Shown here: positions 1 through 8,665 of the stretch, in pieces
Numbering within the stretch: position 1 is the stretch's first letter
Layout of the letters: each line of letters opens with the position of its first letter
Assembly (NCBI RefSeq): GCF_023660105.1
Contig: NZ_JAMHGA010000018.1
Coordinates: 62,001-126,000, forward strand
Direction: 5' to 3'
Origin: Desulfovibrio aminophilus
GTDB lineage: Bacteria; Desulfobacterota; Desulfovibrionia; Desulfovibrionales; Desulfovibrionaceae
Length of the DNA: 64,000 nt
Position numbers and translations under genes: made by a program
The notes under the pieces: model-generated
Seen by the model: only the letters and a program-made list of their open reading frames with translations
Told to the model about the DNA's origin: nothing
Database searches by the model: none

Positions 1-900
1 ACCCGGGGCTATCGCGCCCGGCCCAAGTCCCATCCCTATCATGTCCAGCCCGGGGCCCTGGCCGAGGAGGCCGGGGACGAGCCCTTGCTTCTCGCCCGCC
101 AGCATCCCCGCGCGGCCGTGGTGGTGGATCCGCTGCGCTCCCGGGGCGGCCGCTTCGCCTGCGAACGCTTCAACCCCAGCCTGATCGTCCTGGACGACGG
201 CTTCCAGCACTTGGCCGTGGAGCGGGACATGAACCTCGTGCTCCTGCGGGCCGAGGACCTGGCCGACCAATGGGACCGGGTGCTGCCCGCGGGTTCCTGG
301 CGCGAGGGCCGCTCGGCCCTGTCCCGCGCCGACGCCTTTCTGCTCAAGGTCGGGCCCAAGACCTTCCGGGCCCTGGAACCGCTGCTTCGCGAGCGCCTGG
401 AGCCCCTGGGCAAGCCGGTGTTCAGCTTCTCCCTGACGCCCGTCGGCTTGCGGGCCCTGTCCGGCGGCGCGCAGCCGGAGCCCGTGGAGGGCGGCTACCT
501 TCTCGTCTCGGGCGTGGGCAACCCGGCCCAGGTGGAACGCACGGCCGCCGCGCTTCTGGGGAAGCCTCCGGCGCGGCACCTCGTCTTTCCGGATCACCAC
601 CTCTTCACCAAGCGGGACGTGACCCGCATCCAGATGGAGGCCGGGAGCCTGGGCTGTTCACGCGTGATCTGCACGCCCAAGGACGCGGTCAAGCTCGGGC
701 CCATGGCCGACGAGACCTTTTCGTCCCTGGACCTGCGGCTGTCCTTCGGGCCGTCGTTGTTCACCCCGGCCCGTTTCGACGAGTGGTTCGGCCGCCGCTG
801 GGAGACCCTGGAGGTGCGCCGGACGGAACGTCTGGCCCGGGCCGCGCAATCCGCCAAGCCCGGACGGCGTGGAGCCGGAGGAGGGGAGCATGGGGCGTAG
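1..900 (+). CDS. lpxK: Tetraacyldisaccharide 4'-kinase LpxK, 5' truncated by the window edge
   Basis: This inner-membrane-associated kinase phosphorylates the 4' position of the tetraacyldisaccharide in lipid A synthesis. Frame 1 is open from base 1, so the true start and the Walker A region lie outside the window. The first visible residues (TRGYRARP) fit the part just after the P-loop, followed by the GDEPLLLA segment. The LpxK hallmark DDGFQH is encoded at about 196-213, followed by ERDMNLVLL. The C-terminal FPDHHLFTKRDV segment is typical of the family. The TAG stop at 898-900 overlaps the start of the RNase R gene, so the two are probably translationally coupled. The gene implies an outer membrane with LPS. 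Confidence 0.93.
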   Translation, partial: TRGYRARPKSHPYHVQPGALAEEAGDEPLLLARQHPRAAVVVDPLRSRGGRFACERFNPSLIVLDDGFQHLAVERDMNLVLLRAEDLADQWDRVLPAGSWREGRSALSRADAFLLKVGPKTFRALEPLLRERLEPLGKPVFSFSLTPVGLRALSGGAQPEPVEGGYLLVSGVGNPAQVERTAAALLGKPPARHLVFPDHHLFTKRDVTRIQMEAGSLGCSRVICTPKDAVKLGPMADETFSSLDLRLSFGPSLFTPARFDEWFGRRWETLEVRRTERLARAAQSAKPGRRGAGGGEHGA

Positions 901-3109
901 ACGCGGCAAGAAGGTCGAGAAGGAGCGCAGGTCGAACGTGGAGGCCGGGGAACTGCTGGCGCTGTTCCGCGCGAGCAAGAAGCCCTTGTCCGGCCGTGAG
1001 ATTTTCAAGGCCCTGGGCGTGGACAAGTCCGGCCGGGGCAGCGTGCGCGACGGGCTGGCGGAGCTCCTGGAGTCCGGGACCATCATCCAGATCCGCAACG
1101 CCTTCGGCCTGGCCGAGCGCATGCGCCTGGTCACCGGCCGCATGGAGGTCCACCGGGGCGGCATCGGCTTCGTCCTGCCCGACGATCCTCGGCGCAAGGA
1201 CGTCTTCGTTCCGGCCCACGACATGGCCGGGGCCTGGCACGGCGACCGGGTGGTGGCGGCCATCGTGCGCGAGCGCAAGGACCGCCGGGCCGAGGGCCGG
1301 GTGGTGCGCATCCTGGAGCGCGGCCGCAAGACCCTCACGGCCAAGGTGCTCAAGCGCATGGGCCAGGTCTTCCTCTGCCGCCCCACGGACCCGCGCCTGG
1401 ACTTCGGGGTCATGGCCGCGCCCAAAAACAAGGGACTCAAGCCCGAGCCGGGCCTGATCGTGACCCTGGAGCCCGGCGAGCAGGTGGAGTTCCGCCTCTG
1501 GGAGGGCGAAATCCTGGACGTGCTCGGCCCGGAGCATGACGTGGCGGTCCAGGAGGCTCTGGTCAAGACGAACCACTCCATCCCCACGCGCTTTCCGTCC
1601 CCGGCCCTGGACCAGGCCGAGTCCCTGCCCGAGGCCCCCGGCCCCGAGGATTTCCGCGACCGCGAGGACCTGCGCGCGCTGCCCTTCGTGACCATCGACG
1701 GGGCCACGGCCCGGGACTTCGACGACGCGGTCTACGTGGAGACGCGCGGCCGGGGCTTCCGGCTCTGGGTGGCCATCGCGGACGTGGCCCACTATGTCCG
1801 GCCCGGCACGCCCCTGGACCGCGAGGCCGAGGAGCGCGGCAACTCCTACTATTTCCCCCGCTCGGTGGAGCCCATGTTCCCGGAGCGGCTGTCCAACGGC
1901 CTGTGCAGCCTGAACCCGGACACGCCCCGGCTGGCCATGGCCGTGCGCCTGGACTGCTCGGCCAAGGGCGTTCCCGGCGACTTCAGCGTTTTTCCGGCGG
2001 TGATCGAGAGCCACGGGCGGCTGACCTACGGTCAGGTGAAGCGGGCCCTGTTGGACAAGGATGAGGAGGAGGGCAAGGGACTGGGGCCCCTGCTGCCCAT
2101 GCTGGAGCGGGCCGAGCGCCTGGCCCGGCTCATGAACGCCCGCCGGAACGAGCGCGGCAGCCTGGACTTCGACCTGCCCGAGCCGGAAATCCTCTTCAAC
2201 CTCTCGGGCGAGACCGAGGACATCCGGCCCAAGGTCCGCCACTTCGGCCACCAGATCATCGAGGAATTCATGATCGCGGCCAACGAGGCCGTGGCCACCT
2301 TCCTCTCCGAGCGCGAGCTGCCCTGCCTCTATCGCGTGCACCCGGAGCCGGACGCGGACAAGCTCAAGAACCTCCTTCAGCTCCTGGCCCGCACGGACGG
2401 CGAGAAGGCGGGCAGGCGCGCCCTGCCCAAGGAGATCACGCCCCGCGACCTTCAGGCCCTTCTGGAGGAGGTGGCGGGCACGGAGCGGGAGTTCCTGGTG
2501 AACCGGCTCCTGCTGCGCTCCATGATGCAGGCCCGCTACTCCCCGGTGAACGAGGGCCACTTCGGCCTGGCCTCGGAGTGCTACTGCCACTTCACCTCGC
2601 CCATCCGGCGCTACGCCGACCTGGTGGTCCATCGGCTGGTCAAGACCGCCCTGCGCGGCGTGGGCCAGACCCGCGACCCCATCCCGGCGCACAAGGCCCT
2701 GGCCGCCCTGGGCACGCACCTGAGCCGCCGGGAGCGCACGGCCATGGAGGCCGAGCGCGAGATCCTCAAGCGCGTCACCGTGCTCTTCCTCAAGGACAAG
2801 GTGGGCCGGACCTTCTCCGGGGTCATCTCCTCGCTCATGGACTTCGGCTTCTGGGTCGAGCTGGGCGACGTGCTGGCCGAGGGCATGGTCCGCCTCTCCA
2901 GCCTGGACGACGACTACTACACCTACATGTCGGACCGGGAGATGATCGTGGGCGGCCGCACCGGGCGGGTTTTCCGCCTGGGCCAGGCCGTGGAGGTGGT
3001 CCTGGAGGACGTGAACCTGGAGCGGCTGGAGGTCAACCTGGTCCTGGCCCGGGGGGCCGGACGCGGGAAGACGCCGCGCCGGGGAGGAAAGTGGACCTCG
3101 CGGGCCTGA
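890..3109 (+). CDS. rnr: Ribonuclease R (RNB-family 3'-5' exoribonuclease)
   Basis: This is a processive hydrolytic 3'-5' exonuclease that degrades structured RNA. I chose ATG 890 over the in-frame GTG 869 because GGAGGAGGGG sits just before it; this gives 739 aa. The order is an N-terminal winged-helix segment (about residues 15-70), cold-shock/OB domains (about 75-240), the RNB catalytic domain with the metal-binding motif ARDFDDAVY (Asp near residue 276) and GNSYYFPR, and a C-terminal S1 domain (about 640-720; GVISSLMDFGFWVEL). The tail is basic, as in RNase R. It overlaps lpxK by 11 bases and the next gene by 19. A long reverse-strand reading frame across it is a GC artefact. Confidence 0.95.
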   Translation: MGRRRGKKVEKERRSNVEAGELLALFRASKKPLSGREIFKALGVDKSGRGSVRDGLAELLESGTIIQIRNAFGLAERMRLVTGRMEVHRGGIGFVLPDDPRRKDVFVPAHDMAGAWHGDRVVAAIVRERKDRRAEGRVVRILERGRKTLTAKVLKRMGQVFLCRPTDPRLDFGVMAAPKNKGLKPEPGLIVTLEPGEQVEFRLWEGEILDVLGPEHDVAVQEALVKTNHSIPTRFPSPALDQAESLPEAPGPEDFRDREDLRALPFVTIDGATARDFDDAVYVETRGRGFRLWVAIADVAHYVRPGTPLDREAEERGNSYYFPRSVEPMFPERLSNGLCSLNPDTPRLAMAVRLDCSAKGVPGDFSVFPAVIESHGRLTYGQVKRALLDKDEEEGKGLGPLLPMLERAERLARLMNARRNERGSLDFDLPEPEILFNLSGETEDIRPKVRHFGHQIIEEFMIAANEAVATFLSERELPCLYRVHPEPDADKLKNLLQLLARTDGEKAGRRALPKEITPRDLQALLEEVAGTEREFLVNRLLLRSMMQARYSPVNEGHFGLASECYCHFTSPIRRYADLVVHRLVKTALRGVGQTRDPIPAHKALAALGTHLSRRERTAMEAEREILKRVTVLFLKDKVGRTFSGVISSLMDFGFWVELGDVLAEGMVRLSSLDDDYYTYMSDREMIVGGRTGRVFRLGQAVEVVLEDVNLERLEVNLVLARGAGRGKTPRRGGKWTSRA

Positions 3110-3642
3110 TCGCGGCACACGGCTACTGGGCCCTGGCCCTGGGCACGTTCCTGGAGGGCGAAACCATCCTGGTCCTGGCCGGGGTGGCCGCGCACCGGGG
3201 CTACCTGGACCTGGGCACGGTCATCCTGGTGGCCTTCGCGGGCAGCCTCCTGGGCGACCAGTTCTTCTTTCTCATGGCCCGGCGGCACGCGGGCTGGCTC
3301 CTGCGGCGGCTGGATGCTTGGCGCTCCAAGGTGGACGCCGTGCATCGCCACCTGGAACGGCGCCAACTCCTCATCATGCTCGGCTTCCGCTTCGTCTACG
3401 GCATCCGGGTGGTCACGCCCGTGGTCATCGGTCTGAGCCGCATTCCGGCCTGGCGCTTCGCCGTGTGCAACGCGGCGGGCGCGGCGGTCTGGGCCGCGGC
3501 CGTGGGCTGGTGCGGCTATCTGCTGGGCAATGCCGTGAACGTGTTCCTGGAGAACGCCCGCGCGGCCGAACTGGCCGCCTTCGGCTTGGCGGCCGTCCTG
3601 GGTCTGGGGCTCTGGCTCCGGCGGCGGCTGCGCCGCCGCTAG
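3091..3642 (+). CDS. DedA/VTT-family inner membrane protein
   Basis: This is a small polytopic membrane protein of 183 aa. DedA/VTT proteins are linked to lipid-carrier flipping and membrane homeostasis; the substrate of this one cannot be told. It starts at GTG 3091 behind GGGAGGAAA, inside the last codons of rnr. The family features are the early acidic FLEGE motif, GSLLGDQFFF followed by an Arg-rich turn, and RFVYGIRVVTPVVIG followed by a last hydrophobic helix and a basic tail (RRRLRRR). The family is often about 200 aa, so this copy is complete but short. Its TAG stop (3640-3642) shares bases with the stop of the convergent cheV gene in the palindrome CTAG. Confidence 0.85.
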   Translation: MDLAGLIAAHGYWALALGTFLEGETILVLAGVAAHRGYLDLGTVILVAFAGSLLGDQFFFLMARRHAGWLLRRLDAWRSKVDAVHRHLERRQLLIMLGFRFVYGIRVVTPVVIGLSRIPAWRFAVCNAAGAAVWAAAVGWCGYLLGNAVNVFLENARAAELAAFGLAAVLGLGLWLRRRLRRR

Positions 3643-4625
3643 CAGGCCTTCTTGGCTAGGTCCAGCGGACCCTGGCGCGCCTCGATGAGCTCATAGGCCC
3701 GGTTCGTCAGGGTCGTGATGTCCGGCTTGGAGACCTGGTCGTCCGCGCCCACGGACTCGCCCTTGTGGCGCAGCCGGTCGGTGATGAGCGAGGAGAACAG
3801 GATCACCGGCAGATCCTTGAGCACCGGGTCGTCCTTGATGCGCTTGGTCAGGTTGTGGCCGTCCATGATCGGCATCTCGATGTCCGAGACCACGATGTCC
3901 ACGTAGTCGAAGAGAGGGCGGCCGTCCCGGGCGGCCTGTGATTTGTATTGTTCGAGCACTTCCCAGGCCTCCCGGCCGGTGGTGGTCTGGGCCACCTGGA
4001 ATCCCGCCTTCTCCAGCATGGAGGCGATCATTCGGCGGATGGAGGCCGAGTCGTCGGCGATGAGGGCCTTGAGGCACTCCTTGGGCGGGTGCTCCTTGCG
4101 CACCTCCTCGGGATTCAGACGCATGGCCAGGTTCGGGTTCAGATCCCCGAGCACCTTCTCCATGTCCAGGATGAGCAGGATGCGGTCCTCGAAGCGCACC
4201 ACGCCGGTCACGGAGTCGTTGGAGAAGGCGGTGATGTGCGTGTCCGGCGGCTCCACCTCCTGCCAGCTGATGCGGTGGATGCGGGTCACGCCCGAGACCA
4301 TGAAGGCCGAGATGGTGCGGTTGAATTCCGAGACGATGACCTTGGCGTCGTCCGAGGCCTTGATCGTCTTCTTCAGCCAGCGCGAGAGGTCCACCAGGGG
4401 GATGACCTTGGAGCGCAGGTTGAACGTGCCGAGCACCGCCGGGTTGGAGCGGCCGGGCATCTTGGTCACGGCGGGCATGCGGATGATCTCCAGGACCTTG
4501 GCCACGTTCACGCCGTAATAGCCGCGGTAGGGCTCGCCGCCCCCGGCTCCCTCCTCGTCGATGTAGAACTCCACCAGTTCCAGTTCGTTGGTGCCGGATT
4601 CCAGGAGAATGTTGGTCTGGGCCAT
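3639..4625 (-). CDS. cheV: Chemotaxis coupling protein CheV (CheW domain plus receiver)
   Basis: CheV couples chemoreceptors to CheA and carries a phosphorylatable receiver that adapts the signal. In 328 aa it has a CheW-like domain (about 15-165: ygVNVAKVLEII, LGTFNLRSKVIPLVDL) and a receiver (about 187-318). The receiver has the acidic pair ADDS, phosphoacceptor Asp248 in VVSDIEMP and the conserved Lys300 in QVSKPD. The start is ATG 4625 behind a G-rich Shine-Dalgarno stretch. The gene stands alone and convergent to the DedA gene. The nearest chemoreceptor in the window is at 43.0 kb. Confidence 0.92.
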   Translation of the reverse strand: MAQTNILLESGTNELELVEFYIDEEGAGGGEPYRGYYGVNVAKVLEIIRMPAVTKMPGRSNPAVLGTFNLRSKVIPLVDLSRWLKKTIKASDDAKVIVSEFNRTISAFMVSGVTRIHRISWQEVEPPDTHITAFSNDSVTGVVRFEDRILLILDMEKVLGDLNPNLAMRLNPEEVRKEHPPKECLKALIADDSASIRRMIASMLEKAGFQVAQTTTGREAWEVLEQYKSQAARDGRPLFDYVDIVVSDIEMPIMDGHNLTKRIKDDPVLKDLPVILFSSLITDRLRHKGESVGADDQVSKPDITTLTNRAYELIEARQGPLDLAKKAC

Positions 4626-4748
4626 GGCCGGTCGTCCCCCCTCGGCGGCTCCGCCGCATTTTTCTCATGTAATACGCTAGGGAAGATCATCCTGAATGTA
4701 AATGGAAAGGGCGGACCGGCACGAAAATAATAAAAGCGGCCAGGATGC

Positions 4749-4777
4749 TTGACATGGTGTTTAGGTGAAGTTAAGCA
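4749..4777 (+). promoter_or_regulatory. Candidate promoter of the XRE-S24 repressor gene
   Basis: A perfect -35 hexamer TTGACA (4749-4754) is followed after 17 bases by TAAGCA, a weak -10. An imperfect dyad TGTTTA (4759-4764) and TAAGCA (4772-4777) lies within it and could be an autoregulatory operator. This is inferred from sequence only. Confidence 0.4.
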
Positions 4778-4796
4778 AAAGACAACAGGAGGCCAC

Positions 4797-5453
4797 ATGG
4801 GCCGAGCGGATGGTTTCGAAGCGTTTTTCCAGCGGCTGACCGAGGAGACGGGCATCGCCTCCCAGTCCGACTTGGCCCGGGCCCTTGGCCTGGGGCGGGC
4901 CGCCGTGTCCCTGGCCAAGCGCAAGGACCAGGTTCCGCCCCGCTGGGTCCTCGACCTGGCTCAGGCCTACGGGCTGAACCCCGCTTGGCTGGGCGGCGGG
5001 CGCGGGATCCCCCGGCTCGGCCCGGCGACGCGCGCGGACGACGGCTTCGAGCGGGTGCCCAAGGTGCGGGCCCGGCTCTGCGCCGGGAGCGGCTCCTTCG
5101 AGACCGAGGGCCAAGTGGAGGGATGGTATTCCTTCCGCTCGGACTGGCTGCGCGCCCGGGGCAATCCGGCCGGCATGGTGCTCATGTCCGTTGTGGGCAA
5201 CAGCATGGAGCCGGAGATCCGCGAAGGCGACACCGTGCTCGTGGACCAGTCCCGTTCGGACGTGCTCGCGGGAGGCATCTACGCCGTGGGCGTCGAGGAT
5301 ACGGTCATGGTCAAACGCATTGAGAAGCTGCCCGGCCAGCTCGTGCTGCGCAGCGACAACCCGGACTACGATCCGATCCTGCTTTCCGGGGACCAGCTCG
5401 ACAGCGTGCGGGTCATCGGCCGCGTGCTCTGGGTTTCGCGGGAGTATCGCTGA
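4797..5453 (+). CDS. CI/LexA-like repressor: XRE helix-turn-helix plus S24 peptidase
   Basis: This 218-aa protein looks like a phage CI-type repressor with a self-cleaving C-terminal domain. Residues 8-70 hold a helix-turn-helix (SQSDLARALGLGRAAVSLAKR). The S24 domain follows, with catalytic Ser136 in VGNSMEP and Lys173 in MVKR. Ala96-Gly97 in CAGSGS is a likely autocleavage site. ATG 4797 is chosen over upstream TTG/ATG codons because AGGAGG lies 3 bases before it. There are no integrase, capsid or lysis genes nearby, so this looks like a chromosomal regulator and not a prophage. The inducing signal and targets are unknown; RecA-dependent cleavage is possible but only inferred. Confidence 0.9.
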   Translation: MGRADGFEAFFQRLTEETGIASQSDLARALGLGRAAVSLAKRKDQVPPRWVLDLAQAYGLNPAWLGGGRGIPRLGPATRADDGFERVPKVRARLCAGSGSFETEGQVEGWYSFRSDWLRARGNPAGMVLMSVVGNSMEPEIREGDTVLVDQSRSDVLAGGIYAVGVEDTVMVKRIEKLPGQLVLRSDNPDYDPILLSGDQLDSVRVIGRVLWVSREYR

Positions 5454-5475
5454 GAGGGATTTTTTTTCTTGAGTA

Positions 5476-5494
5476 TGTCAACTTTATATTGACA
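5476..5494. promoter_or_regulatory. 19-bp dyad TGTCAA-N7-TTGACA (possible operator / -35)
   Basis: TGTCAACTTTATATTGACA is a perfect 6-7-6 inverted repeat between the repressor gene and the small Cys gene, preceded by a T-rich run. Its right arm is also a perfect -35 hexamer. A dimeric repressor such as the adjacent XRE-S24 protein could bind here. This is inference. Confidence 0.4.
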
Positions 5495-5597
5495 GTTTGC
5501 GCGGGGTAGTTTAGTCATGAACAACATTTGCGTTGATGGTGGTCGCTCGGGGTATCGCGGTTTCGCCTTTGAGAACTACGAGGCAAGGAGAACGTCC

Positions 5598-5765
5598 ATG
5601 CAAAAGAGATTCTGTTCCTGCGGCGCGCCGGTCCTGGTGGAGTACAAGCTCAACAGCGCCCGTCCCTGGGAGACCCGCTTCTGGGGCCAGGGCGGCTCGG
5701 AACGGCGCACTCTCGCGGTCTGCCCCTGCTGCGGCCGCAGGCTGGACATCCACTCCCTGCGCTGA
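5598..5765 (+). CDS. Small Cys-rich (zinc-ribbon-like) protein
   Basis: This 55-aa protein is encoded from ATG 5598 behind AAGGAG. An in-frame ATG at 5520 would add 26 residues but has no Shine-Dalgarno sequence. It has CSCG near the N-terminus and CPCCGRR near the C-terminus, a spacing that could bind one zinc. No transmembrane segment is seen. I do not recognise a named family. It lies downstream of the XRE-S24 repressor and the 5476-5494 dyad and may be its target. Coding status rests on the ribosome site and the paired Cys motifs. Confidence 0.55.
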   Translation: MQKRFCSCGAPVLVEYKLNSARPWETRFWGQGGSERRTLAVCPCCGRRLDIHSLR

Positions 5766-6258
5766 TCCTCCGTCCGTTTCCGCTCCGTTCTTTCCCATCC
5801 TTTCCCGCTCCCTCTCCCGTGGGGCCTGGATCGTCTCTCCGCAGGCACGATCCGGGCCCCATCCCATCCTCGCGACGGGGACCGGCCCCTACACTGAAAA
5901 CATTTTTCCATGCGTCCGCCGGGCCCCGCGTACCGCCGCTTTTTCCGCTTCACCTCCCGCTGACCGTTGGAGTCAACGGAGAAGCGGCGCAGCCGTTATA
6001 ATCTCAACGATTCGGCCTTTCCATCTCCAGCGAAATTGGCTATGGACTAAAAAATGTCTAAAGAATGTCCCAAGCCGCGCCGTCATTGCCTTGCGCGGGT
6101 TTCGGGCCACAGGGCCGGAGAGAGACGGAAAATAATGAGCAACCCATTGTGATGATTTGGTTATCCGCCATGACGGCGGAGGGGAACGGTTCAGGTCTTT
6201 CGGAGGGATGGGCCACGGTGACGCCTGAAGCGGCGGCCGGAACGCGGAAGGACATCGG
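5766..6258. other. 493-base non-coding region before the pilus operon
   Basis: No convincing gene is seen. The region holds a long inverted repeat (5820-5861), the dyad CCGTTG-N4-CAACGG (5964-5979), a perfect TATAAT (5997-6002) with no good -35, and a leader hairpin TCCGCC-N5-GGCGGA (6164-6180). If transcription starts near 6010, the operon has an mRNA leader of about 250 bases. I looked for a GEMM c-di-GMP riboswitch and did not find its conserved core. Confidence 0.5.
5820..5861. terminator. Inverted repeat, possible terminator of the small Cys gene
   Basis: A 15-base arm (5820-5834) pairs with 5847-5861 at 14 of 15 positions around a 12-base loop, about 55 bases after the stop. No U-tract follows on either strand, so an intrinsic terminator is uncertain. 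Confidence 0.4.
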
Positions 6259-8106
6259 GTGAAGAAGCGGGACAGACTCGACTCCACGGAAGCCTTGTTG
6301 CAGGTCATCCGGGAAGGCGCTTCGCCGCAAGGCGCACCTGATCTCGTGTCCCCGGCCGCTCCCGCCGCCCCGTCGCGCAAGGTGCGCATCCGGCGTTCGC
6401 GATTTTCCCTCGGACTGGGCGGACTGCGGCGCGGCGCCGTGCTCGGCGTGGATCTGCGCGAGGACAGCCTGGCCCTGGTCAAGATGTCGCGCGGAGACTC
6501 GCCGCGGGTGCTGGACGCCGCGCGCATGCCCTATCCGCCCGGCCTGACCCCGGACTCTCCCGATTTCCCGCAGTTTCTCGGCGGCTGCCTGAGCCGCATG
6601 AACGGCGGCCTGGCCCAGGCCGAGATCTGGGCCCTCATCCGCGGCAGCGACTTCGACCTCATCCCCGTGCTCATCCCCAAGGTGCCTCCGCGCCGGGTGG
6701 AGGAGAGCGCCTACTGGAAACTGCAGAAGGAACGCAAGTTCTCCGACGAGGACTCGGTGCTCGACCTGCGCGTCCAGGGGCCGGTGAGCGACAAGGGCGT
6801 GGACAAGATCGAGGTCCTGGCCTGCCTGGCCCGCCGGGAGGACGTGGATGCGGTCGCGCGGCTCTTCTCCCGCGCCGGAGTGCAGTTGGCCGGAATGACC
6901 GCCATCCCCGGGGTGCAGCTCAACGCCCTGCGCCGCTCGACGGACTCCTCGGACGGCATCGCCGCGATCCTGCACATGGACGCTGGTTTTTCCTGCATCA
7001 CCATCAGCGAGGGCCGCAAGCTCCTCTTCTGCCGGACCATCAAGTCCGGGGCCAACAGCATGGCCGAAGCTCTGATGGAGTCCATGACCGACGCCGTTCA
7101 GGTCCAGTCCCTGGACCTGGCCGCGGCCCGCAGGCTGGTGTCGGCCAAGCTTCTCGGGCAGGAGTGCGCCGACGCCTCCTCCGGGACGGACCCCGAGGCG
7201 GTCTTCCAGGTCGTGGAGCCCGCCCTGGGCCGCCTGGCGCGCCAGGTGGAGCGCACCCTGGACTATTTCTTCGCCAACTTCGGCCAGCGCGTGGACCGGC
7301 TGGTCTTTTCCGGCGAGCTCTTCGCCTGCGCCCAGGTGCGCAACTTCATGGCCGGCCAGCTGGGCCTGCGCGAGGAGACCTTCGACCCCCTGCTTCACCG
7401 GGGCGACCTGGCCCGCTGGGGACTGGCGGAGGAGCCGGACCGCCTGGACATGGCCCTGGCCGGGGCCCTGACCATGTCCGACGACGCCTTCACGCTCAAC
7501 CTGCACCGCAACTACCGGGGCCGCGCCGAGGCGCGTCGCCGCGCCCGGCTCAACGACATGGTGGCCGCCGCCGCGGCCCTGCTCATCGTCCTGGTGGGCG
7601 GGCTGTATTTCGTCGAGCAGGCCCAGGTGCGCGGACGGGAGGCCGAGCTTCGGCGCATGGAGCAGACCCTGGCCCGCTTCCAGCCGCCGCTGGAGGCCCC
7701 GGCCCTGCTCAAGCTGGCCGGGGAGGTCGGGGTGCTGCGGCGCGACCTCAAGGACGCCGGGGAGCGCCTGGAGACCTTGGCCGTGCTGGCCGAGCTGTCC
7801 ACCATCCTGCCGCCCAACGTGAAGGTCCTCAACCTGACCCTGGATTTCGGCAAGGCCGCGGCGCTGGCCCCGGCGGGTCAGCCCGCCCAGGGGGCGGCGG
7901 CCAAGAGCGCCTCCACCCGGCTCATGGTGGTGGACGCCATGATCCTGGGCGATCCCGGCGAGTTCGACACCACCCTGTCGCGCTTCCTCATCGAACTGGA
8001 CGCCTCGCCCCTGTTCGGGGCCCCGGTGATCCACTCCAACTCGGTCCAGGACTTCGTTCCCGAGGGCAAGGTCATGCACGTGGTCCTGCACATCGGGCTG
8101 GCGTAG
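6259..8106 (+). CDS. GspL-like / PilM-PilN fusion, pilus assembly platform protein
   Basis: This protein links the cytoplasmic ATPase ring to the periplasmic alignment complex. It is 615 aa from GTG 6259. The N-terminal 45 residues are basic and disordered. An actin-like PilM domain follows (about 48-425, beginning AVLGVDLREDSLALVKM). One transmembrane helix (about 434-453, AAAALLIVLVGGLYF) is followed by a PilN-like periplasmic part with a coiled coil (REAELRRMEQTLARF). PilM and PilN are usually two proteins; here one chain carries both, as in GspL of type II secretion. It is the first gene of a run with PilO, PilP, secretin, ExeA, PilB and PilC homologues. GTG is the only good start in the region. 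Confidence 0.82.
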   Translation: MKKRDRLDSTEALLQVIREGASPQGAPDLVSPAAPAAPSRKVRIRRSRFSLGLGGLRRGAVLGVDLREDSLALVKMSRGDSPRVLDAARMPYPPGLTPDSPDFPQFLGGCLSRMNGGLAQAEIWALIRGSDFDLIPVLIPKVPPRRVEESAYWKLQKERKFSDEDSVLDLRVQGPVSDKGVDKIEVLACLARREDVDAVARLFSRAGVQLAGMTAIPGVQLNALRRSTDSSDGIAAILHMDAGFSCITISEGRKLLFCRTIKSGANSMAEALMESMTDAVQVQSLDLAAARRLVSAKLLGQECADASSGTDPEAVFQVVEPALGRLARQVERTLDYFFANFGQRVDRLVFSGELFACAQVRNFMAGQLGLREETFDPLLHRGDLARWGLAEEPDRLDMALAGALTMSDDAFTLNLHRNYRGRAEARRRARLNDMVAAAAALLIVLVGGLYFVEQAQVRGREAELRRMEQTLARFQPPLEAPALLKLAGEVGVLRRDLKDAGERLETLAVLAELSTILPPNVKVLNLTLDFGKAAALAPAGQPAQGAAAKSASTRLMVVDAMILGDPGEFDTTLSRFLIELDASPLFGAPVIHSNSVQDFVPEGKVMHVVLHIGLA

Positions 8107-8115
8107 GGGGCGGCG

Positions 8116-8649
8116 GTGGACGTGCGGCTCAAACCCGAGGACACCCGGCTCCTGATCAAGGCGCTCATCGCGCTGGCGCTCACCGGGGTGGTGGCCGCCG
8201 TTCTGGTTCTCCCGTCGCGCTCGCGGCTGAAGGCGCTGGACGAGGCGATCGCCGGAGTCCAGGGGAAGATCTCCAGCCAGGAGGCCTTCGCGCCGGTGTT
8301 CGCGGACCTGCGCCGGGCCGCCGACCGGGAGGCGGGCGCGAGCTTCGGTTTTCCGGCCCGCGCGCCCCTGGACCGGCAGCATCTCCAGGAACTGCCGGGC
8401 ATGGTGCAGGACAAGGCGCAGGCCGCCGGTTTGGGCGTGCTGGAGATGAATCTGGATGTGAACTCGGTGCTCATGGACCGTTCCCGGGTCATGCTCCAGG
8501 GAGTCTTTTCCGGGCAATTGGCGCAGTTCCGCCTGTTCTATCTGGAGCTGCAGAGCCTGCCGAGCCTCAACCGGGTGGAGCGGGTGGAGATCCGGGCCGT
8601 GCCCGAGGGATTGGAATTCTTCGTTCAGATGCGTTTCGCCCTGACGTGA
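8116..8649 (+). CDS. pilO: PilO/GspM-like alignment protein
   Basis: A 177-aa bitopic membrane protein starting at GTG 8116. It has a short cytoplasmic N-terminus, one transmembrane helix (about 17-33, ALALTGVVAAVLVL), a coiled coil (SRLKALDEAIAGVQGKI) and a ferredoxin-like periplasmic domain ending FFVQMRFALT. PilO pairs with the PilN part of the preceding protein and sets the periplasmic alignment complex. It follows that gene by 9 bases. Identification rests on topology, size and position. Confidence 0.72.
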   Translation: MDVRLKPEDTRLLIKALIALALTGVVAAVLVLPSRSRLKALDEAIAGVQGKISSQEAFAPVFADLRRAADREAGASFGFPARAPLDRQHLQELPGMVQDKAQAAGLGVLEMNLDVNSVLMDRSRVMLQGVFSGQLAQFRLFYLELQSLPSLNRVERVEIRAVPEGLEFFVQMRFALT

Positions 8650-8665
8650 GAAAAGGTGTTGGTGC

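Noticed and set aside
761-3118. 785-aa reverse-strand reading frame across RNase R
   Set aside because: It mirrors a clear RNase R gene; His/Gly/Arg-rich composition is that of GC-driven antisense frames.
5990-6258. GEMM c-di-GMP riboswitch before the pilus operon
   Set aside because: The conserved core and tetraloop receptor are absent; only simple hairpins are present.
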